DNA of 64,000 bases from Incurvaria masculella (lineage: Eukaryota; Arthropoda; Insecta; Lepidoptera; Incurvariidae). The DNA is taken from contig OX335641.1 in NCBI GenBank assembly GCA_946894095.1, positions 5,288,501 through 5,352,500 on the forward strand, given 5' to 3'. A program made the position numbers and the translations under genes. This document shows, piece by piece, positions 1 to 13,262 of the stretch (positions within the stretch are counted from its first letter, which is position 1; every line of letters begins with the position of its first letter). The notes beneath the pieces are model-generated. The model was given only the letters and a program-made list of their open reading frames with translations. It did not search any database and was not told where the DNA came from.

Positions 1-2435
1 TTCAGTTTTGTATCTGTCTGTCCGTCCACTTATAACCTGGGAACCAACCACCAGAATTATATGGGGACTGCATACTCGTGTAGCATAGTTCTTCCCATTC
101 ATTATAGGCCACTTATCTAAAGGTTTAGCCAATGGTGTTGGAAAATACGACTGGTTTAGTCGGACTTTATAGTGAGCCAAACTGCCGGAATATGCTGCTA
201 TTATCGATATTTTATATGATGAAACACAGTTAGACACGATACTATACAAAACTAACCTTCCACGGGCGATTTGTAAACGTACGGACAATCCACGCGGGCA
301 AACTTAGTGGAAGCACAACTAATGGTTTTGTCTCTATCTAGCTATCCCCGGATTATATGAATGCTCGAACTATTCTGTCTTGATACATTTTTTTCGCGTT
401 ACGCTATTTATTAGATACATTATTTTGTAGTCGCTTGATGTTTGTTGTGGTTAAATATTGTCCATTCGAATATTTTACTCGACGCATTGGCTCGAATAAT
501 ATTTCGGTTTTTAAATTATTTTTAAATTAAGAAAGAGCAAGTCTGAATTGGTAGAATGTATATAGATTACGACAGTTTGAACTTATTTAAAATATGATAG
601 TTATTTTTCCTTGAACTATCTTAATCCGTAGATTCTTCACACCGTAGTATTGTCAATAGTCTGTGTGGTTTTTAATTGAAATCTAGTCTGGTCCGTAATA
701 CCAATTCAAATCAATGCGACGCATAATATATATGTTGAATTGTTGTTATTTGTTTTGTGCCTAAAATATTACCGAGTAATCTACCTTTTGAGTCATATAA
801 AAGCAAAGGCGACAATTTGAACCCAATGTGTGAACGAATAATGCAAAAATATTAATCTAAGGACCACAATCCATTACAAATACCTAACCAACAGCAAAGC
901 CTACTTTATCTACTAGAAAACGTCGATTTGTTTTATATTTCAAAGCAAATATGGCAATATCCCAAACAATCCAAAGCAAAGGCGGTACTATCGACATCGA
1001 CTTATCAGATGGCAGCATGGCAAAAGCGGTACTCTCCATTTATGTTCAAACCATAACGACAATATCCTCGTGTCTCTATCAAATCAAATTATCTCCATCA
1101 AAATTTTGCTTAAACACGATACCGCTGCTGTCTTTCAACATAATAACATTTATACAACAACAAAGAAGCATCCAAAATAATAAAAAAAACTGTATGCATG
1201 GAACATTTACAGAAGTTTTTTTGTTTCCTGTAAAATTTAGACTTTCAGACGTTATCTCGCCATTTCGCCGTAACAGACATTTTATAGACCACTAATAGGA
1301 AACAGCCACCATATTATGTATCAAAACTGCTCATCTAGGCTACAAGCGCGATCAAACGTATCAGTATATCATCAGAATGTTAATCTGGCTAATTCGCCCT
1401 GTGACAGACAGTGGGCCGATCGATACAGCCTGCGCTCACCTGGCTACTGCTGGCTGGTTATATTTCATTTATAGTTACGTTGATTTAAGGTTTTTGTGTC
1501 AATATGGTGGGGTATTTTGTATGGGCAGAGAGAATGGATGATATAGATGTTAATAAATTGACATTGCTTGACTTAACTGTGCCAATGTAAACTTTGTAAA
1601 CTGTCAACTTTATACACGTTCGTGTAAGCCCCGCTTAAGAACATTAATAATGTGTGAAAAACGCGAAAGCTTAAGATTTATGATATTTATACTATGTTTT
1701 GTCCTTTGCATTGACATGCAGTTTAAAATTCGATAGAAAGGGACAAAACATGGTTTGACCATTTCCAGGAATTCTGGTTTATTAGTAACACTGTATAATT
1801 AACATTTAATAACATCTTGTTTGCTACGCATTTTGAAAATATTTAATTCTACCGCTGGCATTAATACATTCAACTTTTGGTAAGCTTTCTATTGAAGTAA
1901 TTGTAGTACTAGAAATTATATGCAAACAACTGATGTCAAATATATTAGTCGGAAGTTATGTTGTTTGGAAGTAAAGTACATGCATGTTATCTTTCAACAT
2001 ATGTTCCAATTATGATAATACGTCACAAAATAATATTAATTAAATTTTAATAATTTTGTATTGTGTGGTATGCATGGCGAATTCAGCCTGTTATACCTAC
2101 ATGAGGTGTTATTTTTATTAATGAACTTACTATTTCTAATAACCGACATTATTTTTTACTGAATGCACTATTTTGGGAACTACAAAATTTATTTGGGGAC
2201 ATGAAAAAATAAGAAGAAACAATCTTAGCCATTTCATTGTTTCTTTCGCATATTTATTTATTTATATTTCTAAACGAGGCTGATTCTAGAAATATTTAGG
2301 CCCCGTCTACCAAAATATTTATCACAATGTCTTTGTAGTTTATTGCATTTTTACTTGCATCCAGGGCAGATTCTTGAAAAAGATTTTTTTTTTATTTATT
2401 CATCTTTTCTTATTTTATTATTTGGCCAAGGAATA

Positions 2436-2620
2436 GAATATCCTGGAGGCGGCGACCATAGAAATTAAGCGAGCTGCGCGCGCATGCTAGGTCTATGGCG
2501 GCGACTCATTGCAACGCGATCTTGAGTCTCTTTTTGGGGCTAACTAGCGCCCACTTTTCATTCTAGTCCTTTCCTGCGTCATTCGCTTGCCTGCCGTCAG
2601 TCCATCCTCGGTGTTTGATT
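2436..2620. other. GC-rich island in intron, function unknown
   Basis: About 185 bases are clearly richer in G, C and CpG than their surroundings, including a GCGCGCGC-type core near 2477. There is no convincing ORF and no match to the repeat families seen elsewhere in the window. It could be a regulatory element, an old repeat or a non-coding exon. Nothing in the sequence decides between these. Confidence 0.2.
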
Positions 2621-3127
2621 GATTCAACGAGAAAATATTCATAAATAATATTATAATCATCTGATGAATTAGTTTGAAATCTTTTTTTCCACAAAATATA
2701 ACATAATAGCATATTCATTTATTGTTTCCATTGACCTCGATAATCATCACCCGACGTTAAGGCAGTTACTGCTGTTACAACCTGTATATCGTAATTTTAA
2801 ATTTATAATATTATATGAGGAAATACATTTAAAGACCAAATTTAATAGTTATGTAATTCATTTCAGTTTCTGCTTTGATTTAATATTAGTAATAGTACAA
2901 AAATAAATTGTGTAGCTACATACATTCAGGCTAAGGAGATCGACATTTGAGAGTATAGTAGGTAATTGCAGGACAGGCATTAATTAGCCTTGTGTGAATT
3001 AGTGTCCGTGTCGTGTATCAAATACATTAAGTCATCTGCATAATCATGCGTAGTAATATACATAGTATTATGCACTTGAATAATATACAGATATTGGCTA
3101 GATATGTAGTCAAATAAGCGTCACATC

Positions 3128-3206
3128 CGTACCGCTGAGGGCCGGGAGGACTGGAGAAAAATTGGAGAAGTGTATTTCCAGCAGTGGACGCAAACACTGA
3201 CTGACA
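3128..3206 (+). pseudogene. Fragment of a non-LTR retrotransposon 3' end (RTE-like)
   Basis: This segment reads as TAEGREDWRKIGEVYFQQW in one frame, nearly the same as the last residues encoded by the larger fragment at 45.5 kb. That motif is typical of the extreme C terminus of RTE-type endonuclease/reverse transcriptase proteins in insects. It is cut off at its 5' side and encodes no functional domain. The final bases (repeated CTGACTGAC-like string) also match the other copy, which marks a shared element 3' end. Confidence 0.65.
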
Positions 3207-3638
3207 TATTTAACAATGTATTGAATTCTGAAACATGTTCATTACTGCATCTCACCATTATTCTCAAACACATCGTGACTAAAACAGCGTGTAAAAGTAT
3301 TCACTGCCGTTACTTTAAAATATTGGAACAGTTCGGAAAAAAAAAAAAATCTTTTTTTTCTATAACTTTTAGTTATTAAATAATATTCGAAGTTAACTAT
3401 TTCATCAAGTATGAATTATAGTAATGGCAGCAGCAAATTCCGAACTACCCGATAACATGATTTTTGGACATTTTATCTTTAAAATAACATTTTAGGCATA
3501 ATCCAACCTTTTTTAAATAAAATAATCTTGGGTACATAAACCAATCTATGGATTTTATTCTCTCAAAAATAATTACCTACTGAAATTAAAATTGCCTTTC
3601 GAAACGTTATTCTCCAGCTATCTAGTCTTGAGGTCTAG

Positions 3639-3973
3639 TCCGTACCCAAAGGGTGCCAACGGAACTCTATTACTAAGCCTCCGCTGTCCGTCCGCCCGTC
3701 CTTCCGTCCGTCCGTCCGTCCGTCCGTCCGTCCGTCCGTCCGTCCGTCCGTCTGTCACAGGGCTGTATCTCATAAACCGTAATAGATAGGTAGCTGAATT
3801 TTTTACAGAGTGTGTATTTATTTTGCCGCTATAACAACAAATAGATGACATTTTAAAAGAATAATAATTAAAGGGGGACCCGTGAGGGAAAACCGTGTGT
3901 TTTTGTGTTAAGTCTTGTTCGATGGTACGGAACCCTTGGTGTGCGAGCCCGACTTGCACTTGGCCAGTTTTTA
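3639..3973 (-). repeat. Lepidoptera-type interspersed repeat, GGCCAAGTGCGAGT family
   Basis: Near full-length copy in minus orientation. The right end carries the reverse complement of the GGCCAAGTGCGAGT motif, the middle has the conserved TTTGTTGTTATAGCGGCAAAA block, and the left end has the CCGTACCCAAAGGGT motif. A tract of about 15 CCGT/TCCG units (3687-3753) sits inside it. Five related copies occur in this window (9.2, 12.4, 29.4, 36.0 and 49.4 kb). The family is widespread in Lepidoptera. Its formal class is not decided here, and it encodes no protein. Confidence 0.85.
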
Positions 3974-6289
3974 TGCGGAGATCTCGTCTGCGTTTTGATC
4001 CATGCATCGCAAATAAAACAATCTACGCAACCAAATGACACTACAGTTTCGTGATACGCGGAAAGGTTGCACTATAAATGGACTAGTATCGGTAGAGACA
4101 GGGGTACGTATGTATTCCCAAACCGGTATTTGTTAGTTTAACGTCGCTTAGCCACACGCGACTGCCTCCACCCGTATTGGCGTACCTAGGGATGTGCTCG
4201 TTAGTTTAAAACAAAACAAAAAAAAATCGTTTGTTAACTAACTCTCCAAAGTATGTAACTATGACATCTACCTACAAAGCGTTCAGGTATCTTAGCCACT
4301 AACGGTAAGCAAATACTTTTTTCTTTTACAAAACAGCGCAACCCAGTCTTACGATAGATGTTGTAGTTATTTCAATATATACTTTCTTGTATAGAATATA
4401 ATATTAATCATTTTAAACTTTCAAAGAAAATTTCTACATCTCGTAGCGAGTAAAAACGAATACCTATAGCCAAACGAACGAGAATCGATTTATAAGTATT
4501 CATAGGTATAATATATTAAATTAATTTATATATTGGAATAATATAAGAATACTACAAATTGTATATTATTTTTTGTCAACCGCCCCATTTGAAGTATCAT
4601 TCCGTTTAGTGATCTCCGATAAGCCTTCCAATTGGTTTTATTCATAAATATAACTATGGATGCGATTCCTGGATCCCGAGAACACAAAATATTCAGTTTT
4701 AGGGCTCCCATCGTCTGACTAAAATTGAAATGCTCGCTATTCTTATAGGTTAATTTTTACAGGGGCAGAAAAATAAATAAATAAAAATATAAACTTGCAC
4801 TACTTAGGACGATGGACTCCAGACGCTAAATTGAACATTCTTCCGAGTCCAGCCTCCAAAGTAGCAATAACCAGCTAGTTACTGAAATAGGCAAATATGG
4901 TGGCTAACCCACTGATATTGCTAGAGCCTCGCAAACCGCAGTTGTAATACTTCAATTTTTAACGTAATCGTTTGATTATCAAATAAAAAAAATAAGCATA
5001 AAAAATATCATTGAAAACAAAATACAATAATAAGAAACCTGGCAAAGTTTCTTGTCGGATGTTCTTCGCTAGAAGTAATCAAACCGGCAGGAAAAGAAAG
5101 AAATGACGAATCCAAGTGAGTAATAGATATACATCTAATGGAGGAAATTATGAAGCTGAAACTGTAACTATCTAACTATGGAGAGAAAAACAGCAGCACC
5201 ACCCAGCAAAATTAGATATCAACTCTTTATGCGAGGCGCAGACGCAAACCGCTGTACCACGAAGGCATAAACTTCCAATATTATGTATATTTTACCATGC
5301 TTCTTATTCATCTGCCGTCATCAGTTCGAATGATACCGGCACTTAATTTACAGTTTAACATAGCAGTTGGTGAGGCTACCGGCCCACTGGGCCGCCTCAA
5401 ATGGTGGCTTGTTCGTTCGCCGTCTTTATCTTTGCTACTACATTTTTTAATTGCAACTACTATTTTATCTAACTATCCGTATGAGTTTCATTTCCTAATA
5501 TCTACTGTATTTATGTTCTTCCCATGCTTCGTCCAGTCACATAGAAAAAAGATAGAAACTATACGAAAAAACATTTGAAAGAGACATCAAAGCTTACCCA
5601 ATGAGTTTTAATCTTAAATTAAATGTATCGATAGTTCACATTTCGCATCACTAGCGCTTTCATCGCCCACTAATAGGGTCGTGTAATTCTGTTCACCGGT
5701 GCGGCTCTGAGTGAACAAAGGATCGACTCGATACATACAAACAGCCATACTGACATCACTATTAGATATACATATCGATGTGCATGCACGTACTACGTTA
5801 TTCTTTCGTTTTTTGATGGACGCTGCTTTAATGAAGCCATTGATATTATGTAGTTTGTATGTGCTAGGTTTTTCAAGTACGTTCAAGTTTATTCGAGGAT
5901 TTAAATGTATGGTAAGTTATTCGGTTATTGAATCATAAAAATCCTATAGAAAATATATTACATGTAAAATGATTGAGCGAGCCAATTTTTAGAGGAGAAA
6001 GTGGTTGATTTCAAATTTCAGAGTTCATTCTAAACATAGTTTTAGTGTGTCAGTGCCGGACTTAGGTCTTCGACTTATTTTTGAAGATATTAATGAATGA
6101 TTATGAGTCGATTAATATTATATGTAGAAATAATATTGATCGATCATTTAAATATGTTGAATCTGTCAAAAGTAAATACGCACTATTCCGGCATAATCTA
6201 GTCAATCATGCAATTATCCAACAAGCGACAGGCGACTATAATCAGGGACGCGTCAACGAAGATTTAGTGTACAGGTCGCAGGCTAGGAC

Positions 6290-6600
6290 CTAAATCCTCC
6301 GCCGTTTCGCATCACTGACCTGACGTATGGCTTTGACAGACATAATTAGCACCGCTACTTTGACAAGACACACATAGCGCTGCAACACGAGGGGATTATG
6401 ACCCGTCCTGCACTCCCCTTACGATAGGGCCGTCCCTCTCGCACCGGTCTCCCAATTAATGTTGCCGTCTCGCCCGCACGTCGGGTGAAGCAGGGTTAAT
6501 ACGCAATCAATAATAATTATGCCCTGTTTGCTTGCTTGCTTGCCAGTGAATTGCATTGTCTACCTTGGGCGGCCCGATGAATGTAATGCTTCAGCGATAG
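6290..6600. promoter_or_regulatory. Candidate enhancer-like island with homeodomain-type sites
   Basis: A GC-richer block in otherwise AT-rich intron. It contains clustered TAAT-core strings (an AATTAAT near 6454 and a CAATCAATAATAATTATG run at 6503-6520), a TTGACAG-like string and balanced base composition. No ORF or repeat relationship was seen. Such clusters are typical of developmental enhancers near homeobox genes, but this is inference from composition and short motifs only. Confidence 0.25.
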
Positions 6601-7197
6601 TATTCGATAGTTTATACATATAGGACGTACCGTCCCGTATTTTTACGCCACTGTTATGTACGTAAAGTATGTATTTATTTCCATTGTGTACGTAAAGTAC
6701 AAAATGGAAACATATGAAAAGTTATGATAAATTTGACTTTTATTTTATGACGGTGTCGGTTCAAGGGGTAGGGTTACCACATACGAACAAGGAAAGTCCA
6801 GATCAAAAGCCCGATTTTCCAATGGTGGTGGTTTTGGTAACGTCTGTTTACCAAAAATAAAAATCCAAATATGTTTTACATATTATTTTTTTAAACTATA
6901 ATGTTAATTTTTTTTATCGCTGTAGATGTAACTGAAACGGGCAGCCTGTGACCAGAATGGTCAATCTGTGTTCTCACATAAATGAACGTTTACGGAACTT
7001 CGAAGTTACGTAAAAACGTCAAACCCCGTACAAACTTTTACTTCTTATTCTGTGATTTTACTTCTTCAAGCTGTCAAAATCAAACTCAGACTTCCGATTT
7101 GTATGAAACGCGGAGTCGGCGTAAACGACAACGTCAACGTATTTACGAAGCTGAGTAAGCTGTCAAATCAAACTCGAACTCGCAAATGTTAGTTCAC

Positions 7198-7723
7198 TTA
7201 AGGTGGGCCTTACCGCTCAACTCCGCATACAAACGTGTAAAGAAGATCATGCGCATATTTCTTTCCAAAATTATACTCAAAACAACTTTATTTGATCGAA
7301 CTAGATGTCTGATGACCATTGGCATTGTAAAATATGTAGTGTTTGGTTTCAAAGTTATAAGGTCCGAAAGTTCGAATTTTTCGCGCATTTTATACAATAA
7401 CTTAGGATGTGGATTACTCAACGTTAAAATAAAAATCCGACCTAGCTTAGTTCATGAAGATTTATAAACAAGTTAGCTTTTGATTCATTTTTGACTACAG
7501 CAGTCATGATTTACTTTTAGCTGTAAGTCGTATTGTAATTACAATTTTCGTAAATCTTACCGAATCAAAGGCTATGCGCATTGTTTGCTTTGTCGACGTG
7601 TTGCATCCTCATCATCACGAAGACTTTCTTTTTCTTTGAAACAGAGACAGTGCCAGAGCGCAACAGAACGATTTTGTGCTGTGCCCGCGAATGAGTTAGT
7701 TCCGTCGGGAAGGGCCACCTTAA
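7198..7723 (+). mobile_element. TTAA-flanked MITE, GGTGGCC family
   Basis: The element opens with TTAAGGTGGGCC and closes with GGGCCACCTTAA, so short terminal inverted repeats sit beside a TTAA at each edge. Its interior matches the triple array at 31.8-33.5 kb in opposite orientation, sharing for example the stretch around ATCGAACTAGATGTCTGATG. It has no transposase and is non-autonomous. TTAA target duplication is usual for piggyBac-type elements, but the terminal bases are not the standard piggyBac ones, so the superfamily stays open. Confidence 0.7.
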
Positions 7724-9080
7724 CGTCCACTGCGCGCGCTCTTCAATTTCTCCATATAGACTAGGAGGTCGCGACAAAAATGGTAACGACAACGTAAATG
7801 GCTGAAACTGGGTTCACGGGATAAAGAGCAACCTTCTGAAACGAAATGTGACAGTCTGCCTGTTCCAACTGGTTGCGTTACGTAGATAAGGCGCCTGAAA
7901 AAGTAGTTATGGTGACAAAAAATAAATATGATAAGTTAGATGGATGCAAATGACGAAGCATGAAAGTATCCTTTCATACTTGCTTAGCAATACACAAACT
8001 GAACAAATCTTTGGTTGCATTTCGTAGTTATAGACGATTTAGGTTACAGATATAACTTTAGGTATATTTAAGTATTTAATTAAAAAACCTACTGGTTATT
8101 GTTGTATAAATAATAGGTATCAATGTTTACAGACAATCAGTATATTCATCAGCAGGTACATACCAGGAGCAATCTAGATAACGCAATCACTTGGCATGGG
8201 CAGACCGAAATATTTAGCATCAGAGGGTTGGTCTCTAACATGAGAACCCAGATTCAGCCATTTACCTTATCGTGACCAAAAGTGTCGTGACCTTCCGGAA
8301 TAATAGTTTTTAAAAGGCCAGTCGATCGGTGTGGCGTAAACGCCAATTAAGGTGGCAAGGCACTAGGGGCTCAGGTCATAATTAACAAAATAAAAATGTA
8401 TGGCACATCACATCATAGATGGCGAGGTCAGAGGAAGAGTAAACGATTGAACTTCCATGTCATTCATTTCTTTATTAGAGAAACTTAATAGCTATTGTGG
8501 TTACATTATGGTAACCGGTTATGGTAAACATGCTGCGCAATAGAGAAGGATCCTGTGTACATAATAATCATCCATCTGTCGGTGATTTGCGTGAACGTTT
8601 TAATGTGATGTGTGCTTGGCAATATCGAAAGTCAAAATGCAACCATTTATTTGTTGTTAATAATCTAGATCTTCCAGAACTCGCTACTTACACGAAAATG
8701 TCTTTGCTCACATTTTCCTAGTACTTCCAGCTCATAACTTCGCCTCCGGTTTGTTTTGATTAATTGTCCTTAGTAGTCAAAAGTCTGCCTGCAAGACAAT
8801 AAAAAAAGGTCAACTGACCACAAATCCAAGTTTGAATTAGAACATTGGACTTTCTAAAAGTCCTGAAATTTCGACAAAAGGACTAGAATCTCAATCGATA
8901 ATAAACATTCTGGCAGGATAAATCATGTAAATCATGAAAAATTCATATAATTTTAAGATTATGTTCTTAGCCAAAGCATGGACATCGGTATCGTACCGCA
9001 ATATAACTAGAGACTAACACCTAATAAAAAAAACTGTAAGCCGTAAAACTGTAAGCTTCACTGAACTGTTCCCATTCAGC

Positions 9081-9203
9081 TTAATGTAGCCATACTCTTA
9101 AAGGAAGCTCCTGGCATGGCACTTAATTCCTTCTGGAATACGGTGTGTTGAGCGAATATCATGACAGCGTATGTGATATTAGCCATCCTTGCCCAGTTAC
9201 ATA
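9081..9203 (+). repeat. 3' fragment of the 5S/tRNA-like SINE
   Basis: Diverged copy of the SINE 3' half, with recognisable blocks CCTGGCATGGCACTTA, ATTAGCCATCC and CCAGTTACATAAAAA. It ends directly at the start of the next repeat (GGCCAAGTGCGAGT family), so one element probably inserted at the A-rich tail of the other. The 5' half, including any promoter, is absent. Confidence 0.7.
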
Positions 9204-9396
9204 AAAACCGGCCAAGTGCGAGTCGGACTCGCACACGAAGGGTTCTGTACCATCGTACAAAATTTAACTAAAAAAAATCGCGTTTGTTTAATAGGCCCCT
9301 TAATTTTTTAATTAATTTTTATATATTTTTATTTTACCTATTTGTTGTTATAGCGGCAAAATAAATACACATTCTGTAAAAATTTCTGCTGCAATG
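9203..9396 (+). repeat. Lepidoptera-type interspersed repeat, truncated copy
   Basis: It starts with AAAACCGGCCAAGTGCGAGT and runs through the TTTGTTGTTATAGCGGCAAAA block to CTGTAAAAATTTC, then loses similarity before the CCGT tract. It is therefore a 3'-truncated copy compared with the full copies at 3.6 and 49.4 kb. Confidence 0.8.
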
Positions 9397-10059
9397 GAAT
9401 TAAATTTACTTCAATTATTCTATCAACATTCTATCACCGAGCCTTCAATCGATGATAGAATGTGTATCGATAGTTTTATACGTCTACGGCAAACATACTT
9501 GAATGTCCCGACACTCAGAGATTGATTAGCGCCTGCCACCCGCTTCCCCCCGCTGCTACCGATCTGCTAACAGAATAGCCCTTCTGGGTATTATTTGCCA
9601 ATATGCGGGCAGTCGGACTATTCATTCAAGTATGAACCCGACAGACTATCTACTGAATAAGCAAAATATTTTAATTAAAAACATCATCAAAGCGAAGTTA
9701 ATACTAGCCTGGGTACTCTGAGAGAACATCGGTGGTCTGCACCGATATCTGGGATATCTGGGTAGGATACCGTAACCTAGAGTTTCCTTGTTTTAAAACT
9801 AGGTTATCTCACGAATCGCGGCGTCTGCTAGCTGTTCGCTGGCCTCTGGCTCTACGTTTATTCACAACACTCACGCCTACACGGCCGGCATTGCTGAGGT
9901 GAGAAGCCCAAATCACGTGGCACTAGTTTTGTCGACGATCCCTCAAAAATAACAAGCGTACAAGCATCGGGATGAGCTTCTTGGCAAAATGTCTGAAAAC
10001 AAATTTTTTAGTAATAAAAAATCAAATAACTAATAGACCGGGGTAGATACGGTTTGAGA

Positions 10060-10890
10060 AGCACATGAAATCCGAAATGAATTTTTTTTTTCTGAGAAAT
10101 ATATAATTTCATGTTCATATGCTTACATTAAGTTTGCAACATTTAGCGGGACCCGGAAGATAGAAAAAAAAATTAAAATGTATTAAAAAATATATATCTC
10201 CTAAACAAATATTTAGAAACGGTATAAAAAAAAATTATATGTTAAGTATTTTAAGGCGTAATGTAACTGTGAATTTGCAACAATTTTGTAATTACGGAAT
10301 TGTATTTAAAAAAATGTTTTTACTAAAAAAAAAATATGCCGCGAACCTTACTTGCTATTGCTATATTTCTTTCTAGAATATGTAAAAGCAAATAAAATTC
10401 TTTAGAAACTATACAACGAACGATTTTATACGTATTTCGAATGTTTTGTTTAGCTTTTGTGTGAATGTAAACATTATAAATGAAAAAAAATGTGCTTCTA
10501 ATATTTGCAACATTTTACAAATTTCACAGAATATAGAGTTTGCGGTCAGTTTCCAATTTCAGAAAATAAAATAGAATTTTCATTATTTGCTTTGCAGATA
10601 TTAAATATTACAGATATTAAAAGTACAAAAAAAAATTTACACAGTTCCGTAAATAAGTAATTGTTGCAAATTCACAGTAATATTACACGTAAACTAAACG
10701 CTAACATATAACATTTTTAAATAACTTTTCTAAATATTTGTTTAGGAGATATCATTTTTTAAACATATTTCATATTTTATTTCTATCTTCCGGACCCCCC
10801 AAAATGTTGCAAACTTAATGTACAAACGTCCACATGAAATACTACGTTTATGAGGAAAAAAAAAATGCATTTCGGATTTAATGTTTTTCT
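10060..10890. mobile_element. Foldback element with inverted arms of about 250 bp
   Basis: The left arm (about 10061-10310) is repeated in reverse complement as the right arm (about 10640-10885). Shared landmarks are CATGAAATCCGAAATG, ACATTAAGTTTGCAACATTT, CTATCTTCCGG, TCTCCTAAACAAATATTTAG and GTGAATTTGCAACAATT. The centre of about 330 bases is AT-rich and non-coding. The arms differ by many substitutions, so the insertion is old. No target-site duplication could be fixed, and the class of element is unknown. Confidence 0.8.
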
Positions 10891-11259
10891 AAGTGCTGAT
10901 TTAAGGCTAAAGTTCCTGGAGTATAAATATAATGGGCATCATCATGCGTGTCCATCAGTTAGTGAAATAACTTAGTATAGTTTGACTAACAAAAGTTTAT
11001 ATAAATCAATTAAATCTGTATCAGGCGAATATGATAATACCGCCTGCCACTCTTTTTTGACACGGCAGAAATCGGCTCCCACGGAGTTGCTACGTCACTG
11101 CTCGTAACTGTTATATTCGGATTAACGATTTTAAACGATTTCATGCACGGTATTGAACTCTCATTCTGTGAGGACTTATTTCTCCTTCCAGTGTATCGAT
11201 GTAAAAATACGTGACTGTACACGTTCCCATATTGTCCGCTCCTGATCTTTGCAAGGCAC

Positions 11260-11540
11260 TTAACCAATATGGCAACCGTTGATGTCGATTGCCTGGCCCC
11301 AGCATAACAAGGTTCGGTGTACCCCGTCGAGTTCGGGAGCGCTCGGTCGTGAATGTAGGCTTTTGAGGGTGTATCGCTGGTGAGCGGGCGCGGGCGAGGC
11401 TGTGTGGGAACGCTGGGAGCAGATCAATCAGCCGCGGACGTAATTAACTGTTGTCGAGAATCAACACGTGAGTCGGGAGATATAGCCGGGTTGTTGCGAG
11501 GGAACACCTACGGACCCGGCTGCTATTGAAACTGCAAGCT
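11260..11540. promoter_or_regulatory. GC-rich intronic island, candidate regulatory DNA
   Basis: About 280 bases of high CpG content about 2 kb before the homeobox exon. They include ATCAATCA (11423-11430) and TAATTAA (11441-11447) strings of the kind bound by homeodomain and TALE proteins. No ORF, repeat match or splice-site pair was found. An enhancer or a conserved non-coding element is plausible, but a non-coding exon or an old repeat cannot be excluded. Confidence 0.25.
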
Positions 11541-12445
11541 TCCTCTTGTCTTATTATTTAGTAGTAGTAGTAAATTATTGTAATAAGGCTCCATATGACG
11601 CTAATCTACAACATTTTGTGTTAATTTTTATTTTATCTCAACGTCGGTAAAGCATAAACACCGGTATAAATTATCAAAGTTTAGACTATTATCTAGTGTA
11701 TGACCGTAAAACGGTTTTATTAAGTTGCTTATATTCTTTAAAACAAAAATATATGTTTGTAAACAGCTATTTACAAGTTTTTACTATGTTTTCAGGCCGG
11801 CGCTTGGAAACTAAGAATGATTTAGACAATAATTTTTTTTGTGGTACAAGATCACATATTTATCTAGTGAATAACCGTGAAACATATATTAATTCACTTC
11901 ATAAAGTAGACTTTACAGGTCAAAAACCTTAATTTCGCTTCGTCGCGCTCGATTTTCACGCCATTATTATTTGTTTGCTGAACGCTGGTATGTAAGCATG
12001 TGCATTTAAAAAAATGCCATTCAAAGTTCTTTGCGGCTTCTTGCTCGTGATGTGTAATGTGTAATCGAAGCCACGTCATATTATCCCTATCCATATCTCT
12101 AATTATATTATAAATGCAAAAGTGTGTATTTTGTTGGTTTGTCCTTATTTTACGCGCCAACCGAGCCAACGATCGATGTGTTTGCACAGAGATAGTAAAT
12201 TGTCTGGACAATGGCATGCATAAATGTCAATTTCACTTTGATATTTTATAAGTAAATGTAATATCAAACAAAACAAAAATCCTATCAAAAGTGGCCCTGG
12301 CAATATGAAATGTTATAAAAATTACCTATAAAAAATTGTAGATAGAAAATTTAATTAAAGTTATACAAATACATACCATGTATAGGAGTCTAATTTATAA
12401 CCTCCCGTTGAAAATTTATGTGCAGTGATTTTGCAAAATGAATAT

Positions 12446-12710
12446 AAAAACCGGCCAAGTACGAATCGGAGTCGCAAACGAAGGGTTTACAATACCAGAT
12501 TCAACACCAAAATTATGTTTTATTATTTTAAAATTGTATCTATTTGTTGTTATAGCGTCAAACTAAATACATACTCTGTGAAAATTTCAGCTGCCTACCT
12601 GTTACGGTTCATCAGGTACAGCCCTGTGACGGACGGACGTATGGACGGACGGACAGTGGAGGCCTAGTAGGGTTCCGTTGACACCTTTTGGGTACCGAAC
12701 CCTTAAAAGG
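12446..12710 (+). repeat. Lepidoptera-type interspersed repeat, near full length
   Basis: It runs from AAAAACCGGCCAAGTACGAA to GGGTACCGAACCCTTAAAAG, with a short, decayed CCGT-type tract (ACGGACGG units). It has the same order of blocks as the copies at 3.6 and 49.4 kb, in plus orientation, with scattered substitutions. Confidence 0.85.
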
Positions 12711-13234
12711 AAAAAGTGTGCTGCCTAATAATTATTTCTTAAAAAAATGAGTTAAGAGTTCATATATGAAGGGACGAAAATGCCTTGTCATGTAAAAACA
12801 AAGGGTTCCGGTCACCAGAACTAGTTAACACCGTCATTAAACTAAGCTTTTTGTCTAGGTAGGCGTGATGAATATGTTACATTTCTTAACCATACATTAA
12901 GTTATGCAATTTTAAGTAAAAAATATCATTTATATTCCTTGATTAGTATTGTGGAGAGAAGAAAAGGTGGATCAGGTCTTGAGACCCACGGCTGCGCAGC
13001 TGCTCTCCCCTAGTCGTGATTTGAATGTTGTATATGTGTTACTTCGTTGAGAAACTTCGTTAGTTCGATATAGACTTATTGTGTTTTTGACATGTTGGAC
13101 GTTCCAGCGGGTAGCGCCACTAGCACCTCTTTGTAGACTGAACTAGGTCGTCACATAATTGAATGTATTCTGAAATGTCAATTGCAACGCCATTTGTTTC
13201 ATGATGTTTTCCCTCACCGTAACGCATTCGTTGG

Positions 13235-13262
13235 ATATATATATAATATATATATATATACT
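13235..13262. repeat. TA microsatellite
   Basis: A run of nearly pure TA dinucleotides shortly before the homeobox exon, in the intron. Confidence 0.9.

Noticed and set aside
3592..4007. ORFs across the CCGT tract on both strands
   Set aside because: They encode Ser-Val-Arg-Pro or Asp-Gly-Arg-Thr repeats from a microsatellite inside an interspersed repeat.
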